Shown piece after piece: positions 45,089 through 53,758 of a DNA stretch of 64,000 nucleotides. The translations under genes and the position numbers were made by a program. The DNA comes from Phytomonospora sp040655735. Lineage in GTDB: Bacteria; Actinomycetota; Actinomycetes; Mycobacteriales; Micromonosporaceae. The notes under the pieces were generated by a model, which was not told the origin of the DNA, searched no databases, and worked only from the letters and a program-made list of their open reading frames with translations. The stretch is from assembly GCF_040655735.1 (NCBI RefSeq), contig NZ_JBFAKK010000006.1, positions 372,001 through 436,000 of the forward strand, given 5' to 3'. Position 1 is the stretch's first letter. Each line of letters begins with the position of its first letter.

Positions 45089-46252
45089 ATGACCACACAA
45101 GTGACCCGTCCTCGCCCGCCGGCCAGGGGCCTCGCCGTACTGACCGCCGCGCTCGCCCTGGTCGCGGTGACCGCGTGCGGGAACGACGCCGAGAACCCGG
45201 CGACGCCGCAGCCGTCGGAGTCGTCGGCCGCGCCGACGGCACCGGCCCCGATGCAGGCAGCCGTCGACCGGCTGGTGTCCGAGGGTTTCGTCGGCGCGGA
45301 GGCGACGGTTCTTCGCGACGGGAGCGTCGTCCAGTACACCGCCGGGCTCGGTGATCTCGCCACCGGCGAGCCGTATCCACGTGGCGCGCATGTCCGCGTC
45401 GCCAGCCTCACCAAGTCGTTCACGTCGGCGTTGGTGCTGCGGCTGGTCGCCGAGGGCCGTGTCGAGCTCGACGCGCCCGTCGACCGCTACCTCCCCGGGC
45501 TGCTGCGCGGTGAGGGCGTCGATCCCGGCGCGGTCACCGTCCGGCACATCCTCCAGCACCGCAGCGGCCTGCCGGAGTACTCCCAACTGCCCGAGGTGGC
45601 CGTAGCCTACGACGCGGCGAGCACCCGCACGTTCACGCCGAAGGAACTCATCGAACTGGCCCTGCGGCAGCCCGCGCAGTTCCCGGCCGGGGAGCGCATG
45701 CGCTACACCGCGACCAACTACGTCCTCGCCGGGATGCTGGTCGAGAAGGTGGGCGGCAAGGACCTCGCGACGGCGCTGGCGGAACTGACCGGACCGCTCG
45801 GACTCTCCTCGACCTATCTTCCGGCGGCCGGGGACCACACGATCGCCGCGCCTTTCGCGCACGGCCACGACAACGGCGCCGACGTCACGGCGCTGGAGCC
45901 CTCTGCGCTGTGGACCGCGGGCGGGCTGGTCTCCAGCGGCACCGACCTGGTCGGGTACTACTCGGCGCTGATGCGCGGTGAGGTCGTGCCGTCCGCGCAG
46001 CTGGAGCAGATGCAGGTGACCGTGCCGATGGAGGGCGCCGGGCCGGTCGGCTACGGTCTCGGGCTGATGCGGATCCCGCTGGCCTGCGGCTCCGTCGCCT
46101 GGGGGCACGCCGGCGACACGCAGGGGTACCTCGCCGTGGTCGGCGCGACGGAGGACGGGAGCCGGGCCATGTCGGTCACGGTCAACCAGAGTCCCAAAGA
46201 CGCCTTCGGCCCCGCGCAGTTCGTGGAGCTGCTGAACGTCGCCCTCTGCTGA
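45089..46252 (+). CDS. Beta-lactamase/DD-peptidase fold lipoprotein
   Basis: A 387-residue exported serine hydrolase of the class C beta-lactamase/DD-carboxypeptidase family. The signal peptide ends in VTACG with C30 as the lipid site. The nucleophile is S106 in SLTK (S106-x2-K109), and the third motif is GHAG. In the second motif the usual YxN reads YTA (Y206), so the asparagine is replaced by alanine. It may be an esterase or peptidase rather than a drug-hydrolysing enzyme. Its position opposite a two-component system suggests regulation by that system. Confidence 0.87.
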   Translation: MTTQVTRPRPPARGLAVLTAALALVAVTACGNDAENPATPQPSESSAAPTAPAPMQAAVDRLVSEGFVGAEATVLRDGSVVQYTAGLGDLATGEPYPRGAHVRVASLTKSFTSALVLRLVAEGRVELDAPVDRYLPGLLRGEGVDPGAVTVRHILQHRSGLPEYSQLPEVAVAYDAASTRTFTPKELIELALRQPAQFPAGERMRYTATNYVLAGMLVEKVGGKDLATALAELTGPLGLSSTYLPAAGDHTIAAPFAHGHDNGADVTALEPSALWTAGGLVSSGTDLVGYYSALMRGEVVPSAQLEQMQVTVPMEGAGPVGYGLGLMRIPLACGSVAWGHAGDTQGYLAVVGATEDGSRAMSVTVNQSPKDAFGPAQFVELLNVALC

Positions 46253-46283
46253 GACCGTTCTCGGGCGGGAGCGAACGCGTCGT

Positions 46284-46314
46284 GAAGCGGCATCCCTTAC
46301 CCGGGTGCCGTTTC
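46284..46314 (+). terminator. Hairpin terminator after the beta-lactamase-fold gene
   Basis: A 12-bp stem with two G-U pairs on the plus strand (GAAGCGGCATCC paired with GGGTGCCGTTTC) and a 7-base loop begins 32 bases after the stop codon. The 3' arm ends in TTTC. Confidence 0.5.
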
Positions 46315-46340
46315 GCACCGTCGGCTCGGCGGTCCGGCGC

Positions 46341-47114
46341 TCACCGGTCCAGGCTCGGTTTCCAGCGCATGCCGTTGCTCGTGCCACAGGCCAGGCAGAC
46401 CGCCCAGGCGGTGAGGTGGCGGTCGGCGTCCAGCCTGGGCTCGGTGACGGCGGTGGCCGCCTCCTCGCCGCAGCGGTAGCAGTCGCCACCCTCGGCGCTG
46501 GTCCGGCGCAGCATGGGGACCAGCCCTTCGCCCTCATGGCGCTGCCAGCCGAGCCAGTCGCAGCCGGAGCACTCCCACCATGTCTCCGGCCGCAGCCGCC
46601 CCGGTCGGCCCGGTCGTGAGTGGCCCCCGGGGAGCCCCAGCCGAAACCAGGCCAGCGGCCGGTCGCAGCGGGGGCAGCCGGGCGGCGTCGGGGCGGCGCT
46701 TCGCGGTTCGTGCAGCCGGATCTCAGGGGTGTACGCGGTGATCGTGAGAAGACCGGTCTCCGGACGAGTGCCGACGCGCAGTCTGGACTCGCCGAGTCTC
46801 GCCTCGGCACCGGCCGGGTACGGGGGCCTCGCGGGGTTCAGCGCGACCCGCCAGCCCGCGCGTTCCAGCCATTCCGCGGCCACTCGGGCCGGGTCGTCGA
46901 CGCCCTCCGCCGGGACCAGGTCCTGCATGTGGAGGGAGTATTCGAATCGGAGCGCCTCCCCGCTTTCCTCCCCGGCGGCGATCTGCGGTGTCCCGGGGTT
47001 CGGGACCCGCGGGCCGGGGTCGCCGGTGAGTTCGGTGACGAGCGCCGCGAACAGCTCCCGCAGCCGGTCTCGCGCCCGGTCCAGTTCCTCTCGCGCGCCC
47101 GGGACCTCGGTCAT
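46341..47114 (-). CDS. Hypothetical protein with zinc-ribbon C-terminus
   Basis: A 257-residue protein that I do not recognise. The first 120 residues form an acidic, soluble domain. The second half carries four CxxC pairs (GCPRCD, ECSGCD, CYRCG and CLACG), enough for two zinc ribbons, with Trp-rich segments between. Its ATG overlaps the stop of the DUF4184 gene as ATGA, so the two are cotranslated. Zinc ribbons suggest nucleic acid or protein binding, but no function is claimed. Confidence 0.68.
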   Translation of the reverse strand: MTEVPGAREELDRARDRLRELFAALVTELTGDPGPRVPNPGTPQIAAGEESGEALRFEYSLHMQDLVPAEGVDDPARVAAEWLERAGWRVALNPARPPYPAGAEARLGESRLRVGTRPETGLLTITAYTPEIRLHEPRSAAPTPPGCPRCDRPLAWFRLGLPGGHSRPGRPGRLRPETWWECSGCDWLGWQRHEGEGLVPMLRRTSAEGGDCYRCGEEAATAVTEPRLDADRHLTAWAVCLACGTSNGMRWKPSLDR

Positions 47115-47848
47115 CGGCCGCTCCCTCGGACTCCGGTCAGCAAGGTCGCCGCGGCCGCCGACAAGATGGCGCCCCCGATGCCGCGCGCCATAAGGATATG
47201 CGGATGCGAACCACCCGCAAGCAAGACCGCCGGCACCGCCAGTAGTGCCGCGATGGCCGCGAAGAGGAGCCACCAGGTCCGCGCTTCGCCCGCCGGGGAG
47301 CACCGAGGCTCGCCGTGCCAGCGGCGCAGCAGACGGTGGCGTCCAATGTGGAGGAAGCACCATATGGTCACGGCGGTTCCGAGCGCGCCGGAACCGTACT
47401 GGAGGGCCTTGAACCATGGCACACCGAAGGGAGAGGGCGCCAGCAGCACCGGCATCCAGCGGGCCAGTCCGCCGGCGTGCGTGAACAGGTCCCAGGCGAC
47501 GTGACTCGCCGCCCCCACCAGGGCGGAGAGCGCGGTGACCGGCAGGCGATGACGCACTCGCGCGCTGACGGCGAAGTCGCGCAAGTGGAGCGGACCGAGG
47601 TCGGGGAGGTATCCCGCGGTGGGAAGGACGAACCGTCGAACGACCAGGCTCAACAGCACCGCGACCGGGACCGACCAGTAGACCGTCGAGAAGACCCCGT
47701 GAGCGTCGAAGGCCAGTGCGGGCATGAAGGCGTACGCCAGATCCGGCGCGACCGAGCCCATCACCAGCGCGATCCCGTCCACCCGTGACGGCCACAGGAT
47801 CTTCAAGGGCAGCAACGCCGCCTGGTGGGCGGGCACGGTCAAGGGCAT
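47111..47848 (-). CDS. DUF4184 membrane protein
   Basis: A 245-residue multi-pass membrane protein of the DUF4184 family. It starts MPLTVPAHQAALLPL, has GSVAPDLAY, LSALVGAASHVAWDLFTH and several hydrophobic segments. The conserved histidine and aspartate residues facing the membrane resemble those of YdjM/metal-dependent membrane hydrolases, but no activity is known. The start used is the conserved MPLTVPAHQ; longer reading upstream has no support. Confidence 0.85.
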   Translation of the reverse strand: MPLTVPAHQAALLPLKILWPSRVDGIALVMGSVAPDLAYAFMPALAFDAHGVFSTVYWSVPVAVLLSLVVRRFVLPTAGYLPDLGPLHLRDFAVSARVRHRLPVTALSALVGAASHVAWDLFTHAGGLARWMPVLLAPSPFGVPWFKALQYGSGALGTAVTIWCFLHIGRHRLLRRWHGEPRCSPAGEARTWWLLFAAIAALLAVPAVLLAGGSHPHILMARGIGGAILSAAAATLLTGVRGSGR

Positions 47849-48207
47849 CGGGCCAGGATACGAGGCTCGCTTCCCAAGGCGCTCCGCGAATGCAGGCGCC
47901 CCCGGCTGGCCGCGCCCGCGCGAAGCGCCGCTATGCCCGCTCTCGTGAAAGCAGGTACGCCGCTCTCGCGCACACCCGCGACCTCGGACTCGGGCACGCA
48001 CCGGGGCCCGCGTGATCGACGACGTCATCAGCGGCTTCCGTGGCGGGACGGGCGAGGGACCCGCCGCGTCGAGCCTCGCCGACGCCGCCGTCGGCTACGT
48101 GGGCGTGCCGGCGTCCGCGGTGCTGGTCGTCATGGTCTCCGCCGCAACGGCGGCGACCTGTCGGCAGCCGCCCGATGCCCTGCGCCGGGAGTAGCGAGGC
48201 TCCCCTC
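47849..48207. other. Intergenic region, 359 bases
   Basis: No firmly supported gene. A plus-strand open frame at 48012-48194 (60 codons, GTG start, one weak hydrophobic stretch) has no ribosome site and no recognisable relative. The region should contain the promoter of the DUF4184 gene on the minus strand. Confidence 0.4.
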
Positions 48208-49548
48208 TCACTCCAGCACCTCGTTCAGCCTCGCTTGGAGATCCGCCAGATCGGCCCGTTCGGGAACGCTCAGCGCGCGGTGCAAGGTCGAGCGAAGCGT
48301 CTCGCTGTACCGCTGGTAGGCCGCCGTCTCCGGGCGAGCGCGCGCGTTCGTCACCGCGTCGAGCAGCAGTGCCGCGTAGGGGTGTTCGCGGACGATGACC
48401 GGGTCGCGGTAGACGACCTGCCGGGTGGCGCCGAAGCCGCCGCGCTCGAAGAGGAGCTGCTGGCTGCGTTCGCTGGTGAGGAACTCGACGAGGGCGACGG
48501 CGGCCGCCGGCTGGTCGGTGTAGGCCGACACGGCCAGGTTCTGGCCGCCCAGCACGCCGGGGCCGGGCAGCCGTGCCACGCAGAAGGACTTCTGGGCCGT
48601 GCCGCACTCGGCGAGGTCCGTCCGGGCCAGTTCCCGGTAGGCGTAGGGCCACTGGCGCAGGAACAGGGTGCGTCCGGCGGCGAAGGCGGCGAGACTGTCG
48701 GCCTCCTTGTGGCGCAGCGCGTCGGGCAGGATCAGGGGCGCGCTGCCGGGCTGGGCGAAGCGCGCGTCGAGTTCTTCGAGCGCCACCACCGTGTCGGCGT
48801 CGTCGGCGACGCGGGAGGTCTCGCCGTCGCCGAGATCCCCGCCGTGCGCCAGTGTCCACTCCAGCAGGTTCACCGAGAAGCCCTCGTAGTCGGCCAGCTG
48901 GAGGGCGATGCCGGCCTCCAGCTCGGGATGGGCGGCGCGGATCGCGGGGTCGGACAGGACCTGTTCGGTCATCGCGGCCAGTTCGTCCCAGGTGGAGGGC
49001 GGCTCGGATATCAGGTCGGCGCGGTAGTAGAGCAGCCCGGCGTCGGTGTTGAACGGAAGCCCGTACTGCTCACCGTCGTGGGCACCGGAGGCCAGCGGGC
49101 CGGGCAGGAACCCGGAGGTGTCGACCTCGTCGGTGTCGAGTTCGAGCAGGTGGCCCGCCTCGGCGAACTCGGCGGTCCAGGTGACGTCGAGGTTGTAGAC
49201 GTCGACGCGCTCGGCGGCGGGGACGCTGCGGCCGTCCTGCGCGGTGGCGCGGACCTGGCTGTACTGCTCGTCGGCGTCGCCGGTCATCTCCACGATCTGC
49301 GCCCGGGGGCCCTCGGGGTGCAGCTGGTTCCACTGCTCGACGAGCTGGCCGCGCTGCCTGCCCTCGCTGACGTCGAGGCCGCTGAGCACCTGGATGGTCC
49401 CCGGCTCCGGCTTCGGCGGCGCGTCGGAGTCCACCAGTGACAGCGTCACCAGCGTCAAGGCGACGCCCCCGGCCAGGCCGACCGCCATCCCGCTCGCCCA
49501 GTTCCAGCCGAGCCGGCGCGCGGCGCGCGCGATCACATCAGGTCCCAT
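48208..49548 (-). CDS. Membrane-anchored solute-binding protein, no permease nearby
   Basis: A 446-residue extracellular solute-binding fold protein of the maltose-binding (cluster B/D) type. Instead of a lipobox it has an uncleaved-looking membrane anchor (about residues 17-40). The binding fold shows TIQVLSGLD, YGLPFNTDAGLLYYRAD and QWPYAYRELA, typical of sugar-type binding proteins. No ABC permease or ATPase gene is adjacent. Its start overlaps the solute-binding/vWA gene by 11 bases, so the two proteins probably form one extracellular unit. Ligand unknown. Confidence 0.8.
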   Translation of the reverse strand: MGPDVIARAARRLGWNWASGMAVGLAGGVALTLVTLSLVDSDAPPKPEPGTIQVLSGLDVSEGRQRGQLVEQWNQLHPEGPRAQIVEMTGDADEQYSQVRATAQDGRSVPAAERVDVYNLDVTWTAEFAEAGHLLELDTDEVDTSGFLPGPLASGAHDGEQYGLPFNTDAGLLYYRADLISEPPSTWDELAAMTEQVLSDPAIRAAHPELEAGIALQLADYEGFSVNLLEWTLAHGGDLGDGETSRVADDADTVVALEELDARFAQPGSAPLILPDALRHKEADSLAAFAAGRTLFLRQWPYAYRELARTDLAECGTAQKSFCVARLPGPGVLGGQNLAVSAYTDQPAAAVALVEFLTSERSQQLLFERGGFGATRQVVYRDPVIVREHPYAALLLDAVTNARARPETAAYQRYSETLRSTLHRALSVPERADLADLQARLNEVLE

Positions 49549-51562
49549 CGGTGCGTCCTCCCCACAGTAGAAGGAACAGGCCCGCCAGCCGCTCGCCGAC
49601 GGTCTCGAACTCGGCGTCGAGGCAGGATCCGGCGCTGACGTCGGCTATCGAGGCCATCGGGGTCCCGGCGCACGCCGCGTCCCCGACGGTGACGATGAAG
49701 ACCCGCACGCCACCGCTTCGTGCGGCCTCGATGGCCGCGTCGACATCGGGGTCGGCGCTGGTGTCGACGCCGTCGGTGAACACCACCAGGACCGGCAGGG
49801 TGTCGGCGCCGGATTCGGCGAGGTGTCCGATCCCGTCGCCGATGGTCCGGTACAGCGGGGAGTCGCGACCTCCGGTGCCGTGTGCTTCCAGGGCGGCGCT
49901 CAGCTCGGCGCCGCGCTCCGCCGGATCGTCGACGCCGCTCACCGGCATGATCTCGGTGTGGGCTTCGGTGCCCTGTCCGGGGAAGGTCCACAACCCGAAG
50001 GCGTCGCGAGGACCCAGCAGCGGGAGTGGAGCGCTGATCGCAGTCGTGGCGACCTCCAGGCCGCTGCGCCCCTCTTCGTCGACCTCGGCGGACATCGAGC
50101 CGGACGTATCGACGGCCAGCAGCACCCGCGTCCGCCGACGTGCGTCCGTATAGGACCTCAGGGTCGTGTCGAGGCGCTGGGCCAGCGGCACTCCGCCCGG
50201 ATCGCGCCAGGCGCCCCGAAGGAAACCGGCGTCGGTCCGCGCGCCGGGCAGCGGGTCGGAACCGTAGCGGCCGACGTCGCCGTCGGCGGGCCGCAGCCCT
50301 TGTGCCGTCAGCGTTTCGGTGGCCTCTTCGCTGTTGAGCCAGGCGGCGAAGCCCTCCGCCGCGGTCGCTCGCGCCCGCGGGCCGCCCGTCGTCTCGTCGG
50401 CGGAGGGCCAGCGCACCGCCGTGTAGTCCAGGCTCTCCGGCAGTTCGCCGGGAAGGTCCCCGACCGGCGGATAGAAGGCGGTCAGCCGGACCACGGGCGC
50501 GGCGGGCAGCGGGCAGCCCGCGCCGACCGCCTGGCCGGAGTTGTAGCGGACCAGGGCGCGCTCGGTGAGCAGCATCGCCGCACTGGTCGTGTCGTCGGGC
50601 CTGCTCCGCCGATGGCACAGCACGGCCGACTCGTCGCCGAGCGGATAGCCGCCCCGGTCGGCGTCGGCGCCCAGCCTCTGCTCAAGGCTGCGCCGGGCGT
50701 TGGGTTCGGCCAGGTGGCGGTAGAGGGCCTCGGTGTGGCGCAGGCCCGAGTAGGAGACGGACGGATCGGGCCGGACGATCTCCAGGCCGGCGCGGGTGGC
50801 GGCGTTGAGCAGCCCGGTCAGCGGCAGCCCGGTGGTATTGGCCTCAAGGGCGGTGGCCTGCGGGTTGGGCACGCCCAGGACCAGTGGCGTGTAGGCGAAG
50901 GGCTCCGCCGCCGCGATCGGTGCCGGCGTGACGCCGAGGGCGGCCATCTCGGCGGCGACCCTTTCGTACTGGTCGCGCGACTCGGCGATCCACACGTCGG
51001 GGCGCGGGCCGAGTTCGCGCAGGGGGTCGCCGGTCCAGCCGGCCTGGAAGCCCTCCCGAATCTGGGGCCAGCTCGCCGAATACGCCGTCAGATGCGCGGT
51101 GCGGCAGCCGTTGTGGTCGGCGCGTGCCTCGTAGGCGGCGGCCAGCGCGTCGACGGCCGCGTGCGACTCGTCGGAGGTCAGGACCCGGATCTCGGCCGGC
51201 GCGGAGCACCCGACCGCCAGGAAGGCGAGCCGGGCACCGACGCCGATCGGGACGATGACCAGGTACAGCAGAACGGCCAGAGAGACGACCATGACGGCCG
51301 GCGGAATAGCGCGACGGACACCGGGTGGGATGCCCCGCCGCGTCTTCGGCGCGCCGTCGTCGGCGTCGGGATCCGGCCCGGCGAGGCTGATGTAGCCGGC
51401 GTAGCCCACCGCCATGGCCGCGACGGTGGCTCCGAGGAGGAAGACCCAGGCTAAGAACGTGGAGGGCAGGCCCTGCGACAGAACGCCCAGGGCGGTGGCC
51501 GCGCCGGCGGCGGCCGTGATGTTCCAGCTCGTGATCCAGCGTGGCGGTCGCCGGGCAGTCAT
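49538..51562 (-). CDS. Solute-binding and von Willebrand factor A domain protein
   Basis: A 674-residue membrane protein. Two hydrophobic segments (about residues 12-55) and a third (about 88-125) precede a solute-binding-like domain (about 128-455). The C-terminal vWA domain has an intact metal-ion-dependent adhesion site: D485-x-S487-x-S489, T563 region and D597. A final hydrophobic patch ends the protein. This fusion is known in actinomycetes but uncharacterised. With its overlapping partner it may sense or present a ligand through the vWA domain. The ATG start is clear of other genes. Confidence 0.82.
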   Translation of the reverse strand: MTARRPPRWITSWNITAAAGAATALGVLSQGLPSTFLAWVFLLGATVAAMAVGYAGYISLAGPDPDADDGAPKTRRGIPPGVRRAIPPAVMVVSLAVLLYLVIVPIGVGARLAFLAVGCSAPAEIRVLTSDESHAAVDALAAAYEARADHNGCRTAHLTAYSASWPQIREGFQAGWTGDPLRELGPRPDVWIAESRDQYERVAAEMAALGVTPAPIAAAEPFAYTPLVLGVPNPQATALEANTTGLPLTGLLNAATRAGLEIVRPDPSVSYSGLRHTEALYRHLAEPNARRSLEQRLGADADRGGYPLGDESAVLCHRRSRPDDTTSAAMLLTERALVRYNSGQAVGAGCPLPAAPVVRLTAFYPPVGDLPGELPESLDYTAVRWPSADETTGGPRARATAAEGFAAWLNSEEATETLTAQGLRPADGDVGRYGSDPLPGARTDAGFLRGAWRDPGGVPLAQRLDTTLRSYTDARRRTRVLLAVDTSGSMSAEVDEEGRSGLEVATTAISAPLPLLGPRDAFGLWTFPGQGTEAHTEIMPVSGVDDPAERGAELSAALEAHGTGGRDSPLYRTIGDGIGHLAESGADTLPVLVVFTDGVDTSADPDVDAAIEAARSGGVRVFIVTVGDAACAGTPMASIADVSAGSCLDAEFETVGERLAGLFLLLWGGRTDGT

Positions 51563-51635
51563 CTTCCGATACCCCCGATGTCACAGATGTGGCACAAGCC
51601 TATGGGGACGGTGCACGCGATCGGCGGTGCGGCCG

Positions 51636-51845
51636 CTACCGATTGCCGGAAGGGTTCCGGCCGCGAGTGAGCCGCACCGCTACCGCGCCGAGCAGAATCA
51701 GCGCGAGTGCGAGCCCGGCGGCCGATGTGGAGACACCCGTCTTCGCCGGTACGGGACGCCCGACGCCGTCGTCGGCTCCCGCCGGCAGCGGCGACCGGGA
51801 CGACCGGACCGTGTTCGAGCGGACCGTGACGTCCGTGTCGAGCAC
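51636..51845 (-). CDS. Short ORF ending in a sortase-type sorting signal, possible gene remnant
   Basis: A 69-codon frame whose last 38 residues form a cell-wall sorting signal: VPAKTG (an LPxTG-like motif), a hydrophobic stretch (about 17 residues) and a basic RLTRGRN tail. Upstream the frame closes at a TAA (51897-51899), and the only start is a GTG without a ribosome site. It therefore looks like the C-terminal stump of a wall-anchored protein, or a very small anchored peptide. No sortase gene is in the window. Confidence 0.4.
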   Translation of the reverse strand: MLDTDVTVRSNTVRSSRSPLPAGADDGVGRPVPAKTGVSTSAAGLALALILLGAVAVRLTRGRNPSGNR

Positions 51846-52007
51846 GATCGGGCGATAGGCGGTTGGCGTTAGGTCTGGACGGCGACGGCGGCCGAGTTAA
51901 AGGTGAGACCATTGCCACAATCCGACATGTGCGAATAAGTCTCTTATCTACGTTACGGCGGCTCATACTCAACACGCAAAACAACCCAAACAGTATGAGA
52001 GGTGACC

Positions 52008-52340
52008 ATGTACCCGCAATCCCGACTCCAACTCCGCCGACTCGCCACCGTCCTCGCCCTGGCCGTGCCGCTGCTGGGTGCCATATCGACGTCCAGTGAC
52101 GCGGCGCGAGCCTCCCCCGATCCCCGGCATCTGCCCCCGGCCGTCGCCGAGGACGAGGCCGCCGCCATCGCCGTGGCACGACTCCCGCATTGCTCGGTCC
52201 TCAGGGCGGAGCTCTACTACGACGGGCACGCGCCGATGTGGTTCGTCGAGACGAAGTGCTCCGACGAGACGTGGCAGGACCTGCGGATCGACGCCCTGAC
52301 CGGGCGGGTCATCGCCATCAACGGCGACTACGACGTCTGA
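52008..52340 (+). CDS. Exported PepSY domain protein
   Basis: A 110-residue exported protein. A signal peptide (about residues 1-35, LATVLALAVPLLGAIS) is followed by one PepSY domain ending in LRIDALTGRVIAINGD. PepSY proteins inhibit or fold proteases, or bind small ligands outside the cell. The ATG was chosen because GAGAGGTG lies 3-5 bases upstream; a GTG 6 bases earlier overlaps that site. It converges on the WD40 gene across a strong terminator. Confidence 0.8.
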   Translation: MYPQSRLQLRRLATVLALAVPLLGAISTSSDAARASPDPRHLPPAVAEDEAAAIAVARLPHCSVLRAELYYDGHAPMWFVETKCSDETWQDLRIDALTGRVIAINGDYDV

Positions 52341-52390
52341 CCAGCCGCTTCACCACGCCCGGTCCGGTATTCGCGTTCGACCGTCCGGGC

Positions 52391-52432
52391 GGCCGGCTCC
52401 GGCGGGGCATCCAGCGCCCGCCGGAGCCGGCC
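52391..52432. terminator. Bidirectional hairpin between PepSY and WD40 genes
   Basis: A perfect 16-bp stem (GGCCGGCTCCGGCGGG and its complement) with a 10-base loop lies between two convergent genes and can stop both. Confidence 0.75.
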
Positions 52433-52451
52433 TTCGCACCGTCGGGAACCC

Positions 52452-53657
52452 TTACCCCACCGCGTAGACCGAGACCCGGTCCCTGTACGAGCCCGTCACC
52501 ATCAAAGTCCCGTCGGCGGAGAAGGCGATCCGGCGCACCCGGCCGGCCGTCGACATGACAGCCGACCCGGGCGCCTCCTCGAAGCTCTCCGCGTCACGGA
52601 ACGCGATCCGGCCGTCCCGCCACGACCCACCCGGTTCGGCGAGGGCGAGCCGTGTCCCGTCCGGGGTGACCGCGAACGCGGAGCAGCGGTCCTCTCCGGA
52701 GGTCACCGGCACGACTTCCTCGGTCTCGATGTCGACCGCGCGCAGACGGTCGGGGTGCCATCCGTTGACGAGCAGCAGCCGCTCACCGGGATGGAAGGCG
52801 AACTCGGCCACTCCTCGGAAGCGGGCCCCGTCCCGTCGGTACGGCGAGCGCAGCCGGGCGGTTCGCTCGCCGGTGTCGACGTCCCAGATCTCGATGACGC
52901 CGGCGTCGTCGAAGGCGAGAGCGAGCAGGCGCCCAGAGGGCGACAGTCTGCCGCGGAAGCAAACGCCGCTGCCGGTGGTGTCGAGGTCGAGCAGGGGTTT
53001 GCCGTCGGTGTCGAGTACGAGGGCCCGCTGGCCGGCGTCGAAGACGAAGACCCGTTCGCGGGCGGCGTCGAAGGACGGCTGGGGCAGGTAGGTGTGGCGC
53101 TCGGGGTCGGGCCGGGGGCAATCGGCGAGCACTTCGGTGCGGCCGGTGCTCAGGTCGAGTCGCCGGGTCTCGTCGTTGACGGTGTAGACGAGTTGGTCGC
53201 CGCCGCGACCGAAGAGCACGGCGTCGATGGCGGGGTAGTGCGGGCCGGGTGGCTCGGTGTGGACGGTCCGCTGGACTCCGGTGGCGACGTCGACGAGGTA
53301 GATCCAGGCTCCGTCACTGGAGTCCCAGGTGGCGACGGTGAGGGTACGGCCGTCGGGGGCGAGGTCGAAGGTGACGTCCCGGCACATGCCGCGGGGCGCG
53401 CACTCCAGGATGAGCTCGCCGGGTTCGGCGGTGGCGCGCTCGCCGAGGACGACGTAGCCCTCGGCCATGCGCCGCCGGATCTCGTCGTGGAAGGCGCGCT
53501 CGGCCCGGCGGTCGTCGAGGTGGAGTTTCCCGCTCTCGCGCGGTTTGCCGCCGCCGACCCAGGTCAGCCTGGCCACCTCGGCGCCGGTGCGGAAGAGGTG
53601 GGCGTACTTCGGCTTCGGCGAAGCGGGGAGGGTCAGCTCGATCTGCTCGGAATCCAC
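52452..53657 (-). CDS. WD40/beta-propeller-like protein
   Basis: A 401-residue protein with an N-terminal 75-residue domain (HDEIRRRMAEGYVVLG) and then about seven propeller-like repeats with GD/D-x-WD and LDLSTGRTEV, WDVDTGERTARL, VDIETEEVVPV endings. It lacks a signal peptide and should be cytoplasmic. The propeller probably serves as a protein interaction platform. Another propeller-like protein with TPR repeats lies at 58 kb; the two are not close paralogues. Confidence 0.75.
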   Translation of the reverse strand: MDSEQIELTLPASPKPKYAHLFRTGAEVARLTWVGGGKPRESGKLHLDDRRAERAFHDEIRRRMAEGYVVLGERATAEPGELILECAPRGMCRDVTFDLAPDGRTLTVATWDSSDGAWIYLVDVATGVQRTVHTEPPGPHYPAIDAVLFGRGGDQLVYTVNDETRRLDLSTGRTEVLADCPRPDPERHTYLPQPSFDAARERVFVFDAGQRALVLDTDGKPLLDLDTTGSGVCFRGRLSPSGRLLALAFDDAGVIEIWDVDTGERTARLRSPYRRDGARFRGVAEFAFHPGERLLLVNGWHPDRLRAVDIETEEVVPVTSGEDRCSAFAVTPDGTRLALAEPGGSWRDGRIAFRDAESFEEAPGSAVMSTAGRVRRIAFSADGTLMVTGSYRDRVSVYAVG

Positions 53658-53702
53658 CCCGGTGAAGGTATCGATCGCGCGCTACCGAGGCGCCGATCAC
53701 TC

Positions 53703-53743
53703 TTGCGGCAGGTCGATCAAGCCTTTATAGTCACTGTGACTAT
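53703..53743 (+). promoter_or_regulatory. pnuC-nadR-nrtR promoter with palindromic operator
   Basis: TTGCGG (53703-53708), a 17-base spacer and TATAGT (53726-53731) form a near-consensus promoter. A perfect 17-base palindrome, ATAGTCACTGTGACTAT (53727-53743), covers the -10 box and the start point. The operon ends with the NrtR repressor gene, so this is the probable NrtR operator, which gives NAD-metabolite feedback on salvage. Confidence 0.75.
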
Positions 53744-53758
53744 TGAAAGGACGGCGGC

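Noticed and set aside
48012..48194. A 60-codon plus-strand frame between the DUF4184 and solute-binding genes
   Set aside because: No ribosome site, no recognisable relative and only one weak hydrophobic stretch; noted in the gap entry but not called as a gene.
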